A stretch of DNA of 64,000 bases from Pseudoalteromonas xiamenensis (GCF_030994125.1 NZ_CP099917.1:1054001-1118000); one strand, 5' to 3'. Shown: positions 36,939 to 46,569, counted from the stretch's first letter. Numbers and translations are program-made. The notes: generated by a model from the sequence alone, not told the origin.

Positions 36939-38624
36939 ATGAGTACCAAAATGATGATGACAACCACATTTGCCCTTACTTGCACGCTTGTTGCTTGTGG
37001 TGGAAACATGAATTCGTTAAGTGAGGCAACACTTTATGCCGATCAAGTATTTGATAACGCATCAATTTACACCGTTAATGAGTCTCAACCGTGGGCTGAG
37101 GCCATGGCAACAAAAAATGGCAAAATCATTTTTGTTGGCCGCTCTGAAGAAGCGTCTAAGTTGATTGGGCCAAAAACCGTCATTCACGATCTTGATGGCA
37201 AAATGGTGATGCCAGGTATTCACGATGTGCACATCCACCCTCTCGAATCCGCGTCAGATGCAACGCATTTTTCCTTGCCTGAATATGCCTCTGTCGCAGA
37301 GTATCAAGACATCGTCGCCGATGCGCTCGCGAAAAACCCATCTGTACCCTGGCTAATCGGATACGGTCACAATATAGATGGTTTACTCGCACTTTCTCAA
37401 TCACCACGCATAATTTTAGATGAGGTCTCCACTGAGCGACCGATTATCATTATGGAGCAGACCTCGCACTCCATGTGGGTCAATTCAAAAGCGCTCGCAT
37501 TGGCAAATCTCAATCAAGCCAGTAATGACCCGATTGGTGGCGTGTTAGGTCGAACCCAAGCAGGACATCTCGATGGCGTTCTTTACGACAATGCAGGCAA
37601 TTTGGTGATGGACATCGCAATGCAAGCGATTGGCTCAGAAGGAGAGCGTAATTACCAAGGGTTTGTTGAATATACACAACCAGAATTGCTAAAACACGGT
37701 GTAACATCGATAAGCGATGCTCGCGTTTATTGGCAACGAGGCCAGCTTGATACGTGGCAACAACTTGCACACGACGGTGCGTTGAATCTGCGTGTCAGCC
37801 TAGGACTTTGGGCCTATCCAGACGCAAACGATGCGCGTCAAATTGAGGAACTGAAGAAGCGTTACAACGCCAATTACAGTCCCATGTTAAAAGTGGATCA
37901 AATCAAAGTTTATATGGATGGCATACTGGTTAACACCACCGCAGCAATGAAAGCGCCATACCAAGAAAGCTGGTTGGAGTTACCCGAAGATAAAGGACTG
38001 AACTACTTTACCCAAGCTCGTTTGGAAAAATACCTAGATGCCCTTGAGCCAGTAGGCTTTGACTTTAATATTCATGGCATTGGCGACAGAGGGATCCACG
38101 AAGCATTAAATGCGATTGAAAACGTGACATCGGGTAAAGCTAGACACCGCATTACCCATGTTGAGGTTGTCGATCCACTTGACTATAAGCGCTTCAAACA
38201 ACTTGGCGTGATAGCGGATGCACAAGTTGCAGGTGACTTTACGCAACCCGCACATTGGTCAGAAATGGAACCCTTACTCGGTGCAGAACGGGCGGATCAC
38301 CTAGTCCCTATCGCAAGTCTTGCCGATAATGGCGCGACACTGACACTCAGTAGCGACTGGAATGTAAGTTCGTTAAACCCGTTTATTGGGATAGCAAACG
38401 CACTAAGCCGCGCTCCAGAGTCTATCAGTCTTGAAGAAGCGATTAAGGCATATACTCTTTCGGGAGCCTATGCAATGCGCCAAGAAAACAAAGTTGGTTC
38501 TCTTGAAATTGGCAAAGAAGCAGATTTCATCATATTGGATAAAAATCTCTTTGAACTCACCCCCGCACAAATTAAACGCGTCAATGTACTTAACACCTAC
38601 GTTAAAGGTGAGCGCAAATACTAA
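36939..38624 (+). CDS. Amidohydrolase family lipoprotein (YtcJ-like)
   Basis: A 561-residue protein with a lipoprotein signal ending LVAC (MSTKMMMTTTFALTCTLVAC). The amidohydrolase barrel has the first metal motif H-x-H in GIHDVHIHP, internal His in FNIHGIGDRGIHEAL and ITHVEVVDP, and the late Asp in TLSSDWNVSSLNP. A C-terminal beta domain (GSLEIGKEADFIILDKN) closes the fold. It hydrolyses an amide or N-acyl bond; the substrate is unknown. It has a strong AGGAGA ribosome site and is divergent from a two-component system. Confidence 0.9.
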   Translation: MSTKMMMTTTFALTCTLVACGGNMNSLSEATLYADQVFDNASIYTVNESQPWAEAMATKNGKIIFVGRSEEASKLIGPKTVIHDLDGKMVMPGIHDVHIHPLESASDATHFSLPEYASVAEYQDIVADALAKNPSVPWLIGYGHNIDGLLALSQSPRIILDEVSTERPIIIMEQTSHSMWVNSKALALANLNQASNDPIGGVLGRTQAGHLDGVLYDNAGNLVMDIAMQAIGSEGERNYQGFVEYTQPELLKHGVTSISDARVYWQRGQLDTWQQLAHDGALNLRVSLGLWAYPDANDARQIEELKKRYNANYSPMLKVDQIKVYMDGILVNTTAAMKAPYQESWLELPEDKGLNYFTQARLEKYLDALEPVGFDFNIHGIGDRGIHEALNAIENVTSGKARHRITHVEVVDPLDYKRFKQLGVIADAQVAGDFTQPAHWSEMEPLLGAERADHLVPIASLADNGATLTLSSDWNVSSLNPFIGIANALSRAPESISLEEAIKAYTLSGAYAMRQENKVGSLEIGKEADFIILDKNLFELTPAQIKRVNVLNTYVKGERKY

Positions 38625-38679
38625 ATCATCAACCCAGAGCGGCCTTATTTAGGATATGGAACTCAACGATTGAACGTGT

Positions 38680-38708
38680 AATCAGGTGGTTTACACCACC
38701 TGATTTTC
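38680..38708. terminator. Bidirectional terminator
   Basis: A perfect 10-bp stem (38680-38689 with 38696-38705), a 6-nt loop and a following TTTT lie between the amidohydrolase and the convergent DUF2306 gene. Confidence 0.75.
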
Positions 38709-38721
38709 TATTGAATCACGT

Positions 38722-39561
38722 TCAAAGTGCACTGAATACCGATTGAATTCGAGGAAACCACATTAACAGCACAGCAGAGCCGACGCCAATTATGGTGATC
38801 AACGCACCAAGTGATGCGAACATCGTGACCATCCATTTTACACTCATCTTTGTCGAGCGCTTAGCAAACAAAACGCATTCTACGATAGCCATGGGCATTA
38901 AATAGCATAGGAATGAAATCGCGATATCAGCCGGACCATCAATCTTATTCGTATTACCATTTGCACCTTGATTGATGACAAACCAGCCCATCAAGTACAA
39001 TCGGAAAAACCACACACCGTTGACTAAAATAAAGCTGTGAATTGCAAAACGTTGATGTGCGGCAAATCGCTTGGTAACCGCAGTGTACCACGCCAAAGCA
39101 ATAAAAATGGGGATTAGCATTCCGTTAAAGCTCACGCCCATCGCCCCAATATCACTCAATCGTAGTCCTGCAACCCAAGTTAAATACATACCAGTAAATG
39201 CCCCGCTGAGTGCGAGAACAAAAAAGACACGTCCATTCCAGCGATGAAAGGAAGGATATTGTTTACGAAGTCGAGGAAATAATTGAAGCAAGCCACTTGC
39301 AGCCATCATGATTGCAGGCAAAATATGGACGAAGAGTACCGTCAAATCTGCACCCAAAGATTTTTTCATTCCTGTTGCAGGGGATAATTTAGACACTAGT
39401 TCTGGTGAACCTAAAAGTGATGGCATCGCGTACAAAATAAAAATATACAGTGCGAACATCCACTGCCCTATCAAAACGATTGTTACCCAACTTTTAACCA
39501 CACCATCCAAGATGGAGTCGATTGAGAATGACGGTAGCAGCTTAGTCTGTGACATCAACAT
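38722..39561 (-). CDS. DUF2306 membrane protein
   Basis: A 279-residue inner-membrane protein with about eight hydrophobic helices. Conserved His/Arg blocks are typical of DUF2306: LTVLFVHILPAIMMAASGLL, SFHRWNGRVFFVLALSGAF and AHQRFAIHSFILVNGVWFFR. The spaced His residues suggest heme binding, but this has not been shown. A Met at position 3 is an alternative start. It is divergent from an AraC regulator, with a palindrome between them, and may be its target. Confidence 0.8.
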   Translation of the reverse strand: MLMSQTKLLPSFSIDSILDGVVKSWVTIVLIGQWMFALYIFILYAMPSLLGSPELVSKLSPATGMKKSLGADLTVLFVHILPAIMMAASGLLQLFPRLRKQYPSFHRWNGRVFFVLALSGAFTGMYLTWVAGLRLSDIGAMGVSFNGMLIPIFIALAWYTAVTKRFAAHQRFAIHSFILVNGVWFFRLYLMGWFVINQGANGNTNKIDGPADIAISFLCYLMPMAIVECVLFAKRSTKMSVKWMVTMFASLGALITIIGVGSAVLLMWFPRIQSVFSAL

Positions 39562-39629
39562 GTTTTAACACCTTCCATTAATACATTGATTTAAAATGAA
39601 AAGTGACATAAAAACACGGCAACGTCGCA

Positions 39630-39646
39630 CCGAATTTGAAATTCGG
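39630..39646. promoter_or_regulatory. Perfect 17-bp palindrome between divergent genes
   Basis: CCGAATTT-G-AAATTCGG lies between the divergent DUF2306 and AraC genes. It is a candidate operator. AraC proteins usually bind non-palindromic sites, so another regulator is possible. Confidence 0.4.
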
Positions 39647-39745
39647 CACATGATAATCGCGTCAAGTTTGCTTACAAAGTGGATTTGAGTTGCAAAAAAT
39701 CATTCGCTACCATAGACCCAAGTTTCGTTTGGAAAATGGCCGCTC

Positions 39746-40861
39746 ATGTCACAAAGCAATCTCTATATGCTCTTGCTCGTTGTTGCAATTGCCCTGCTAC
39801 TGACTCAAATATCCATAAAGCAAAAACGCACGATGCATGTGTTGTTTGCCGTCTTTTGTGGTTCGGTGGCCATGGTGGCATTAAAGAAAATCACGGGCGA
39901 GCAAATTGGCGCATACCAATATCTCATTGGCATGACAACGTGTGCAACATGTAATGTGTATTGGCTGCTCTCTCGCTGTTTATTTAGAGAAAAGTCCCCC
40001 ATCGCACTGCCACATTTGATCATGGCTGCATCCATTGCGTGCCTAGTTATGTTTAATCAAGGTTACCTGTTTGTCTCTAATCTTTACGACATTCAATTTT
40101 CTTCGTCATTTACACATCATTTTTTAGGCGAGCTAATCGGATTACTTTCATCGTGCATTTTAGTGCTTATGATTTGGGAAGGATTTAGAGGGTTTCAGCA
40201 AGCCAATAAACTTGAGAAAAAGCAGCGCACATTCTACTTAGTCACCATTATGGGTGCCATTGGATTAAGTACTGTATCTAACAGCCTATTTGTTGATGAT
40301 CCCGCTGCTACGGATTGGAGTGTCGGCTTAATTACACTTACGGTTCTCATCAACACACAGGTTTTGGTTTATTGGCGAAGAAGATCATCTCTAGCTTCCA
40401 AAACGACATTGAGCGTTACGCACGATGAGGCGGAAGAATCAAAGAACCGCTCGTTAACCCTCATTGAAAAGGAAGAAGAGAACGATTTTGCAAAAGCCAT
40501 CTTGGCACTAATAGTCGATGAACAACGCTTTTTACAAGCAAACCTGAAAGTCGTTGATATCGCACGAGAACTTAATGTGTCTGAATACCGTATAAGTAAA
40601 GCGCTTCGAAATCAGCTCAATGCCAAAAACTTTAATGATTTCGTTAATAGACTACGTATTGAACACGCGAGTAGTTTGTTGCTAGATCCGGACAAACAGC
40701 ATTGGTCAATCCTTGTTGTGGGTCTTGAAAGCGGCTTTGCTTCGGTTGGTCCATTCACGCGCGCGTTCAAATCGCACACAGGCTTTACGCCTAATCAATA
40801 TCGTCTTTCTCATCAGGCTTCCTCCGAGGAAGAAGCCGATTTACATATTCAAACACCGTGA
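39746..40861 (+). CDS. AraC-family regulator with N-terminal membrane domain
   Basis: A 371-residue protein. Six or seven hydrophobic helices fill residues 5-215 (LYMLLLVVAIALLLTQISI onward), then a charged linker. A C-terminal AraC domain (about 255-355) has two helix-turn-helix units: NLKVVDIARELNVSEYRISK and 'VGLESGFASVGPFTRAFKSH' followed by TGFTPNQYR. It is a membrane-bound transcription factor whose signal is likely sensed in the membrane. It is divergent from DUF2306. Confidence 0.9.
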   Translation: MSQSNLYMLLLVVAIALLLTQISIKQKRTMHVLFAVFCGSVAMVALKKITGEQIGAYQYLIGMTTCATCNVYWLLSRCLFREKSPIALPHLIMAASIACLVMFNQGYLFVSNLYDIQFSSSFTHHFLGELIGLLSSCILVLMIWEGFRGFQQANKLEKKQRTFYLVTIMGAIGLSTVSNSLFVDDPAATDWSVGLITLTVLINTQVLVYWRRRSSLASKTTLSVTHDEAEESKNRSLTLIEKEEENDFAKAILALIVDEQRFLQANLKVVDIARELNVSEYRISKALRNQLNAKNFNDFVNRLRIEHASSLLLDPDKQHWSILVVGLESGFASVGPFTRAFKSHTGFTPNQYRLSHQASSEEEADLHIQTP

Positions 40862-40877
40862 TTTGAATTAACGAATC

Positions 40878-40904
40878 AAGAAGCGGTTGTACTTACCGCT
40901 TCTT
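40878..40904. terminator. Bidirectional terminator between AraC and SDR genes
   Basis: A perfect 10-bp stem (40878-40887 with 40895-40904) and a 7-nt loop lie between two convergent genes. Confidence 0.7.
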
Positions 40905-40911
40905 CTTACAT

Positions 40912-41661
40912 TTAACGCGTAACAAAACCACCGTTCACAAGCAAAGTTTGACCTGTCATCCATTTCGCTTCAGGTGACGCGAGGAACGTCACAACCGGCA
41001 CAATATCGTCAATTTCACCCAAGCGACCGAGTACACTTGCCGCACTTAAATAAGCAACCGTCCCTGCGTCTTCCTGACCATGGAAGAACGCGGTATTAAT
41101 TGGACCCGGTGCGACCATATTCACCGTGATACCTCGACTTCCTAACTCTTTCGCCAGCGCGCGGGTAAAATGCTCAAGCGGCGCTTTTGAGCCGGCGTAC
41201 AGCCCATAATGCCCAGTAAATGCAGCCAATAATGAAGTACCAATATTGATGATTCGACCATTGTCACTCAACATCTTGGCCGCGCCCTGCAATAGCATAA
41301 AACTTGCTCGAGCATTGATGCTAAACAAGTTGTCAAAATCGTCCAAGCTATATTCTACAAACGCCTTCTTGACGATTTTCCCCGCATTGTTCACGACAAT
41401 ATCTAAACGACCGAATTCATTCTGGATCTGCTTAAACAAGCCCTCTACCTGAGCTGGTTGAGTTAAATCAGCTTGAACGAGCATTGCTTTACGCCCTAAT
41501 GATTCAATCATACTAACCGTTTCTAGTGCGTCTGCTTTTGAACTTTCACTGTTATAGTGCACCACAATATCATTCCCTTTTTCAGCCAAGGCCAGCGCAA
41601 AAGCGCGTCCCATATTGCGTGCAGAGCCCGTAACTAGTGCGATAGCGTTCAATGTGTTCAT
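40912..41661 (-). CDS. SDR-family oxidoreductase
   Basis: A 249-residue classical short-chain dehydrogenase/reductase. It has the nucleotide motif TGSARNMG (about 10-17), NNAGK (about 90), a catalytic Ser in IGTSLLAAF and the YAGSK catalytic Tyr/Lys. The PGPINTAFF loop is present, and the C-terminal signature reads MTGQTLLVNGGF. It reduces or oxidises a carbonyl/alcohol with NAD(P)H; the substrate is not predictable. It is divergent from a LysR regulator at 41769, its probable controller. Confidence 0.9.
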   Translation of the reverse strand: MNTLNAIALVTGSARNMGRAFALALAEKGNDIVVHYNSESSKADALETVSMIESLGRKAMLVQADLTQPAQVEGLFKQIQNEFGRLDIVVNNAGKIVKKAFVEYSLDDFDNLFSINARASFMLLQGAAKMLSDNGRIINIGTSLLAAFTGHYGLYAGSKAPLEHFTRALAKELGSRGITVNMVAPGPINTAFFHGQEDAGTVAYLSAASVLGRLGEIDDIVPVVTFLASPEAKWMTGQTLLVNGGFVTR

Positions 41662-41768
41662 GAGTTTTCCTCGTTGTATTTTATGACGAGGTAAAGTGTA
41701 GTTTGTTGCTTAAACTTTAGGTATTCGCTATTTTCTCATTTATTACATGCAAAAAATGCACTTAAAAG

Positions 41769-42677
41769 ATGAAATCTTACTCAAATGAACAACTTTTCCT
41801 TCTTGTGGTTGAAATGGGCAGTTTTAAAGCTGTTGCTGAACATATTGGTGGCGATCCATCGATCATCAGTAGACGGATTGCATCACTTGAGAAAAAACTC
41901 ACGACCAAACTGATTGAACGCTCAACCCGTAGCTCCACATCCACACATGCTGGACAAATTTACTATCAAGGTTTGAGGCACATTATTGATGAACAAAATG
42001 CCCTTGAACAATACGTCAGCGCCCATACGGAAATCCCTATTGGCCGGTTACGAGTGGCTGCACCTCATGACTTCGGGATCCGATTTGTCATGCCCGTGCT
42101 TGAAGCTATGACACTAGAATATCCTCAGCTGGAAGTAGAACTGGTGCTAGGCTCTGACTTTACCGATTTAAAAGAGCAAGGGATCGATGTCGCGATTCGA
42201 ATTGGATTATTACCAGACTCCAGTTTAATGTGCAGAAAAATAGGCGATGTATCGCGTGTATTAGTCGCGTCTCCAAATTACGTTAAAGAAAAAGGGCTAC
42301 CATCCACTCCTGTTGAGTTGATAAATCACCATTTCATCCTCTATCGTAACTCGATTAATGCCAAAAACCTTCAAATGGTGAAAAGCGGTCAGGTCTTTTC
42401 CCAACCAATTAGCGGTACGTTTACGGTAAACAGCGTTAAGGCAATACATCAACTTGTCTTGTCTGGACGAGGCATGCATCTAGGGCCTAGATGGGCATTT
42501 GTCGATGATTTACGTGCAGGAAACTTAGTTGAAATTCTACCTGAATATGAATTTCCAAGTTCGCCACTCAACGCACTATACGTATCGCGTAATTACTTGC
42601 CTGCAAAATCGAAAGTGTTTATTGATAAAGTAAAGGCGCAATATCAAGAGAATAATGAACAATTTAAGGGAAGATAA
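41769..42677 (+). CDS. LysR-family transcriptional regulator
   Basis: A 302-residue protein with an N-terminal winged helix (NEQLFLLVVEMGSFKAVAEH, PSIISRRIASLEKKLTTKLI) and a periplasmic-binding-like effector domain from about 90 (RLRVAAPHDFGIRFVMPVLE). It resembles the CrgA/AaeR-like subgroup. It is divergent from the SDR gene with 107 bp between, so autoregulation and control of SDR are likely. The inducer is unknown. Confidence 0.9.
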   Translation: MKSYSNEQLFLLVVEMGSFKAVAEHIGGDPSIISRRIASLEKKLTTKLIERSTRSSTSTHAGQIYYQGLRHIIDEQNALEQYVSAHTEIPIGRLRVAAPHDFGIRFVMPVLEAMTLEYPQLEVELVLGSDFTDLKEQGIDVAIRIGLLPDSSLMCRKIGDVSRVLVASPNYVKEKGLPSTPVELINHHFILYRNSINAKNLQMVKSGQVFSQPISGTFTVNSVKAIHQLVLSGRGMHLGPRWAFVDDLRAGNLVEILPEYEFPSSPLNALYVSRNYLPAKSKVFIDKVKAQYQENNEQFKGR

Positions 42678-42814
42678 AACGTGGAGAAAAAAGGCGGACA
42701 AACGATTCACAGGGGAAGCAATCTTGACTTGCCCGCCTCAAACACAAAACTTACAACAACATTGGAACGTACAGGCTCTTTTATTAAGCGGCGCCTATTC
42801 CGCTATTCACGCTG

Positions 42815-43435
42815 TTAGCTCTTAGCAATCAACTCTTTGCTCACGGCGTCAATGCCAATTTCACTGATACGAGATACAATTTCTTTTTGTTTCGCGCTCA
42901 GCAATGAAATACTTTCTGCTTCAATATCATAAACTTGCCATTGACCCGATTTACTTTTACGGAACTTGAAAATCATGTCAATCGTCGGTGCGCCTTCAGC
43001 TACAATCTCTGATTTTACAGAAGCATACTGACTCGCAGCATCGAAAACAGGTTCAATAAAATGCACATCCTGACCTTTGTAGCTCATTAATACGTTGGTG
43101 TATGTACCAACCAAATATTGTTCTACCGCATCTATGAATGTAACAGCCTGTTCTTTCTTAATTTCTCTTACATGTTTACCAAGCAACTTAAACGACACAA
43201 ACTTTGTATCAATGTGAGGCATAAGCTGATTTTTTATTAATACCTTTAACTGTTCACGTTTTGTCTTCTCGTCTAACTCGTTCAATTTAGCAATATCGCT
43301 AAACAGTTGATTACCAACATTTTGAATAAGCACATATGGTGTGGAACTGGCTGTTTGAGACGAACCAGCAGCAAAACTTAAACTACTGAAAATTAATAAA
43401 ATTGATAAAGATAAAACTTTAAATATGTGTGTCAT
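42815..43435 (-). CDS. MlaC/Ttg2D-like phospholipid-binding periplasmic protein
   Basis: A 206-residue protein with a signal peptide (MTHIFKVLSLSILLIFSSLSF). The mature domain has the MlaC pattern: ELDEKTKREQLKVLIKNQLM, PHIDTKFVSFKLLGKHVREI, FIDAVEQYLVGTYTNVL and GQWQVYDIEAESISLL. It would carry phospholipid between the membranes. There are no other mla genes here, so it is an orphan copy. The start at 43435 is supported by AGGGGAA; the open frame extends upstream without support. Confidence 0.85.
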   Translation of the reverse strand: MTHIFKVLSLSILLIFSSLSFAAGSSQTASSTPYVLIQNVGNQLFSDIAKLNELDEKTKREQLKVLIKNQLMPHIDTKFVSFKLLGKHVREIKKEQAVTFIDAVEQYLVGTYTNVLMSYKGQDVHFIEPVFDAASQYASVKSEIVAEGAPTIDMIFKFRKSKSGQWQVYDIEAESISLLSAKQKEIVSRISEIGIDAVSKELIAKS

Positions 43436-43666
43436 AACATTCCCCTGTTTATTCAATGAGGCCATGTTACTCTTGTATTTCATGATGAAAAAGACGCAAA
43501 GCGGCACTTGATTGATGCCATTTGTGCACACAACAACAAAATAAGAAAAAACAACGCATTAGCCAATTGATGCAAATTTATCACCAATATGGTGCTATTT
43601 TGCTTACAGATCTAATCACAAAAAACAGAAACAATGCGCGTCCTTTTAGATATAGGTACGCGAAGT

Positions 43667-44197
43667 ATGTACACTGTAAACAAACTAATCTCTGCTCTTA
43701 TTTTATTACTCCTATCCTTTTCTCTAATGGCACAAGAACGCCACGGTTATGCGGTTCACTTTATTCACGGTGAAGGTGACGTCGATGGAGTTAAATTAGC
43801 CTATCAATATCATGCGAAAGCGTTTTTGCCAGAGGATTGGCAACATTTGGACTTATTCTTTGAAAGTAGCGTCAACTTTTGGCGTTATGGTGATGACAAT
43901 AATCATGATCGCAATTTTGTTTTAGCGGTTACGCCGGTGTTCCGTTACCCGTTTAGTGAAATCAATGGGAGGCCATTGTCTGTTGAATTTGGTATCGGCG
44001 CCGCGTTACTTGATGACACCCAATTTGCGGGCAAGGATGTGAGTACACACTATCAGTTTGAAGATAGATTAGGTCTAGTTTATAGTTTAGGGAAAGCCAA
44101 TATAGCACTGCGTTACATGCACTATTCTAACGCTGGCTTTAAAAAGCCAAATCCAGGTCTGGATTTCTTGTCATTGTCCTACTCTAGCTACTTTTGA
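43667..44197 (+). CDS. pagL: Lipid A deacylase PagL-like outer membrane protein
   Basis: About 176 residues from ATG 43667, giving a signal peptide (MYTVNKLISALILLLLSFSL). It forms an eight-strand barrel pattern and ends in SSYF. The catalytic block near the C-terminus reads RYMHYSNAGFKKPNPGLD: His and Ser two apart match the PagL His-Ser pair, and the acidic position 14 residues after His is Asp rather than the Glu I recall from the Pseudomonas enzyme. It would remove the 3-O-acyl chain of lipid A. A strong terminator follows. Confidence 0.8.
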   Translation: MYTVNKLISALILLLLSFSLMAQERHGYAVHFIHGEGDVDGVKLAYQYHAKAFLPEDWQHLDLFFESSVNFWRYGDDNNHDRNFVLAVTPVFRYPFSEINGRPLSVEFGIGAALLDDTQFAGKDVSTHYQFEDRLGLVYSLGKANIALRYMHYSNAGFKKPNPGLDFLSLSYSSYF

Positions 44198-44237
44198 CCA
44201 CCCCAATTCACGCCGTTGTATTACTGACGTTAATAGC

Positions 44238-44270
44238 AAAAAAGCGCGATTCTTGATATCGCGCTTTTTT
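44238..44270. terminator. Strong bidirectional rho-independent terminator
   Basis: A perfect 13-bp stem (44238-44250 with 44258-44270), A6 on one side and T6 on the other, lies between convergent genes. Confidence 0.85.
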
Positions 44271-44289
44271 GCTCATGATTCTATTTCGT

Positions 44290-45303
44290 TTAATCCACTT
44301 GATGAGGGATTTTAATCACGGGTCGTTGTTGACAGGTTTGCGTGAGTAAACGCGACAACACATCACGTACAGCGCTCACGTCAAAGTCAATTAATGACAC
44401 CTCTGGAGATTTAACTTTTCCACTTGCAACATCGTTAAGCAGTTGCTGGCCCATAAAACACAATCTCTGCTGCGCGCACAAGCTATTGGCAAGCCACGCA
44501 CCAGCCACCGAAACGACGCCGATATTTGGCGCCTTCTCAAACAGCAATCGCTCGGGGATCTCGCCAAAACCATTTAAACACACAATGCGACCACAGAATC
44601 GTAAACGCTGTAAATCTTGCAAAAAGGAGGCGCCACCTTGGGTGTTTAGCACACAATCAAAACCACCATTACCAACTTCGCGTTTGACTTGTTCACAGAT
44701 ATTGTTTTGTTCACAATCAAATACGAAATCCGCACCTAACGACAGTAGCCGTCTATGATGAGACTTTTGCGCGAACGCAAAGACCTGAGCGCCTCGCATT
44801 TTAGCGTATTGAATAGCGAAGTGCGCCACGGCACCTTGTGCACTATTGATAGCAAGCGTATCGCCTTGTTGTATTTGCAATTTTTCTATTGCTAACAGCG
44901 CGGCCATACCCGCATTTGGCAATGTCACCGCAGTTTCGCTGCCGACAGAATCAGGGATTTCAGAAACAGAATGATTTGGGATGACCGCGTATTCACGCAA
45001 CATGCCTTGCTGCGACAAACACACATTGAATACGACGCGAGATCCTTTTGCAGGAAAAACGCCTTTGGCCGCTTTCACCACAGTGCCAACCGCATCAAGG
45101 CCCAAAATGTGAGGATATTCCCACTGTTCAAAACCATCTCGAGCGAGTTTTGCGTCCAAATGATTTAGTGCAACATATTCAATGGCAACCAGTAATTCAT
45201 TGTCGCCGGGTTCGGGCATCACGTGTTCGGCCTTTACCAGTTCTAATTGTGGACCACTTTCTACAAGCTCAATTGCGTACATCTTTGTGTTAGCTGATAA
45301 CAT
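44290..45303 (-). CDS. Zinc-independent alcohol dehydrogenase/quinone oxidoreductase (MDR family)
   Basis: A 337-residue medium-chain dehydrogenase/reductase. The GroES-like N-domain has EYVALNHLDAKLARDGFEQW and PHILGLDAVGTVVKAA. The Rossmann domain has the nucleotide loop AINSAQGAVAHFAIQYAK. Zinc-ligand cysteines are not evident, so a quinone oxidoreductase-like NADPH enzyme is more likely. It is divergent from a LysR regulator at 45580, which probably regulates it. Confidence 0.85.
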   Translation of the reverse strand: MLSANTKMYAIELVESGPQLELVKAEHVMPEPGDNELLVAIEYVALNHLDAKLARDGFEQWEYPHILGLDAVGTVVKAAKGVFPAKGSRVVFNVCLSQQGMLREYAVIPNHSVSEIPDSVGSETAVTLPNAGMAALLAIEKLQIQQGDTLAINSAQGAVAHFAIQYAKMRGAQVFAFAQKSHHRRLLSLGADFVFDCEQNNICEQVKREVGNGGFDCVLNTQGGASFLQDLQRLRFCGRIVCLNGFGEIPERLLFEKAPNIGVVSVAGAWLANSLCAQQRLCFMGQQLLNDVASGKVKSPEVSLIDFDVSAVRDVLSRLLTQTCQQRPVIKIPHQVD

Positions 45304-45579
45304 GATGTTCCTGTTTCTTACCTATTTGCCGACTTAGTCCTGCGGCTGTTACTCAAGTTGTGCCGATATGTTCCGTTCGTTAACAACTCTTGCATATTTT
45401 GCTATTAAATCATTTGCGAACGAATGCAACAAGCGCCGTTAAAAGAAACCTGACGAATGACCTATACATTAAAAGATCGCTAAACCTCAGATAAATCCTA
45501 GGGTTGCAGTAGTTTTTTGCTATTATTAGTGCCAGAATCGCATCAATGTTTTGCGCTATTGTGTATAGGTTAGGTAAGT

Positions 45580-46527
45580 ATGGATACAACCAGTCGTCTC
45601 ATCATGCTGCTTGAAGTCGTCGAGCAAGGCTCTTTTTCAAAAGCCGCTGAGCTTCGAAATATCGATCGTTCGGTGATTTCGAAGCAAATAAGTAAGCTAG
45701 AGGAAGACTTAGGAGTCAGGCTACTCAATCGCACCACTCGTTCCTTTTCCTTGACAGCCGCTGGAGCGGAGATGGTGAAAAAAGCCGCCGAGCTGCGAAT
45801 GTTGCTACAAGATACCGTCCAAATGGCCGAAAACTATCACCAAGAACCGAGAGGATTGCTGCGCATCACGGCCGCCAACTACATTGGCAAGCACTACCTC
45901 ATGCCCGTTATCAACGATTTTCAGAAACGTTTTCCACAGGTCAATGTCGAGCTTCGACTTGACGATCGAGTTGTTGATATTATCTCTGAGGGTTTTGACA
46001 TCGCATTTCGTATTGGTGAGCCACGAGACTCGTCGCTTGTCGCGCGTAAACTCGCGAGGATCCGCATGCTCATCTTGGCGACACCAAAGTTTATCGACAT
46101 TTACGGTGAACCAAAAACAATGGATGACTTAGCTGAATTGCCAGCCGCGGTATATACCAACTCGCACATTCGCTTTGAATCCATCAGTTACATTGACAGT
46201 AATGGTGAGCCGAAAGAGCAAGTGATCAACCCCGTATTTCGTTCTAATGATGGTGAAACGTTACTCGCAAAAGTGCTTTCGCATACCGCGTACTTTACGA
46301 CGCCTGCGTTTTTCTTCTCCAAACACATTGACGCCAACAACCTCGTTCCAATGCTCACTGACGTACACCTTCCTGATTTCAGTGCGATGTATGCCGTTTA
46401 CCCACATCGAGATTTGCCAGTACGAACGAGGCTCTTTTTAGATGCAGTGCGCCATTATCTAGGCGATGATATACCGATTTGGGAGCAAAACATTCCGGGT
46501 CTCGATACTATGTATCGACCCAAATAA
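45580..46527 (+). CDS. LysR-family transcriptional regulator
   Basis: A 315-residue protein. The N-terminal winged helix reads LIMLLEVVEQGSFSKAAELR and 'SVISKQISKLEEDLGVRLLN', and the effector domain starts at about 90 (GLLRITAANYIGKHYLMPVI). It is divergent from the oxidoreductase with 276 bp between, in which no exact LysR box is picked out. The inducer is unknown. Confidence 0.9.
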   Translation: MDTTSRLIMLLEVVEQGSFSKAAELRNIDRSVISKQISKLEEDLGVRLLNRTTRSFSLTAAGAEMVKKAAELRMLLQDTVQMAENYHQEPRGLLRITAANYIGKHYLMPVINDFQKRFPQVNVELRLDDRVVDIISEGFDIAFRIGEPRDSSLVARKLARIRMLILATPKFIDIYGEPKTMDDLAELPAAVYTNSHIRFESISYIDSNGEPKEQVINPVFRSNDGETLLAKVLSHTAYFTTPAFFFSKHIDANNLVPMLTDVHLPDFSAMYAVYPHRDLPVRTRLFLDAVRHYLGDDIPIWEQNIPGLDTMYRPK

Positions 46528-46569
46528 GGTTGTTGTATTTAACCTCAAATACACTATAGATAAGTTCAC

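Noticed and set aside
42678..42814. GGCGG...CCGCC possible hairpin between LysR and MlaC-like genes
   Set aside because: A five-base stem with a large loop and no T tract is not enough to call a terminator.
43522..43773. 83-codon ORF overlapping the PagL start
   Set aside because: Its frame is a shadow of pagL and its upstream sequence; it has no ribosome site or domain.
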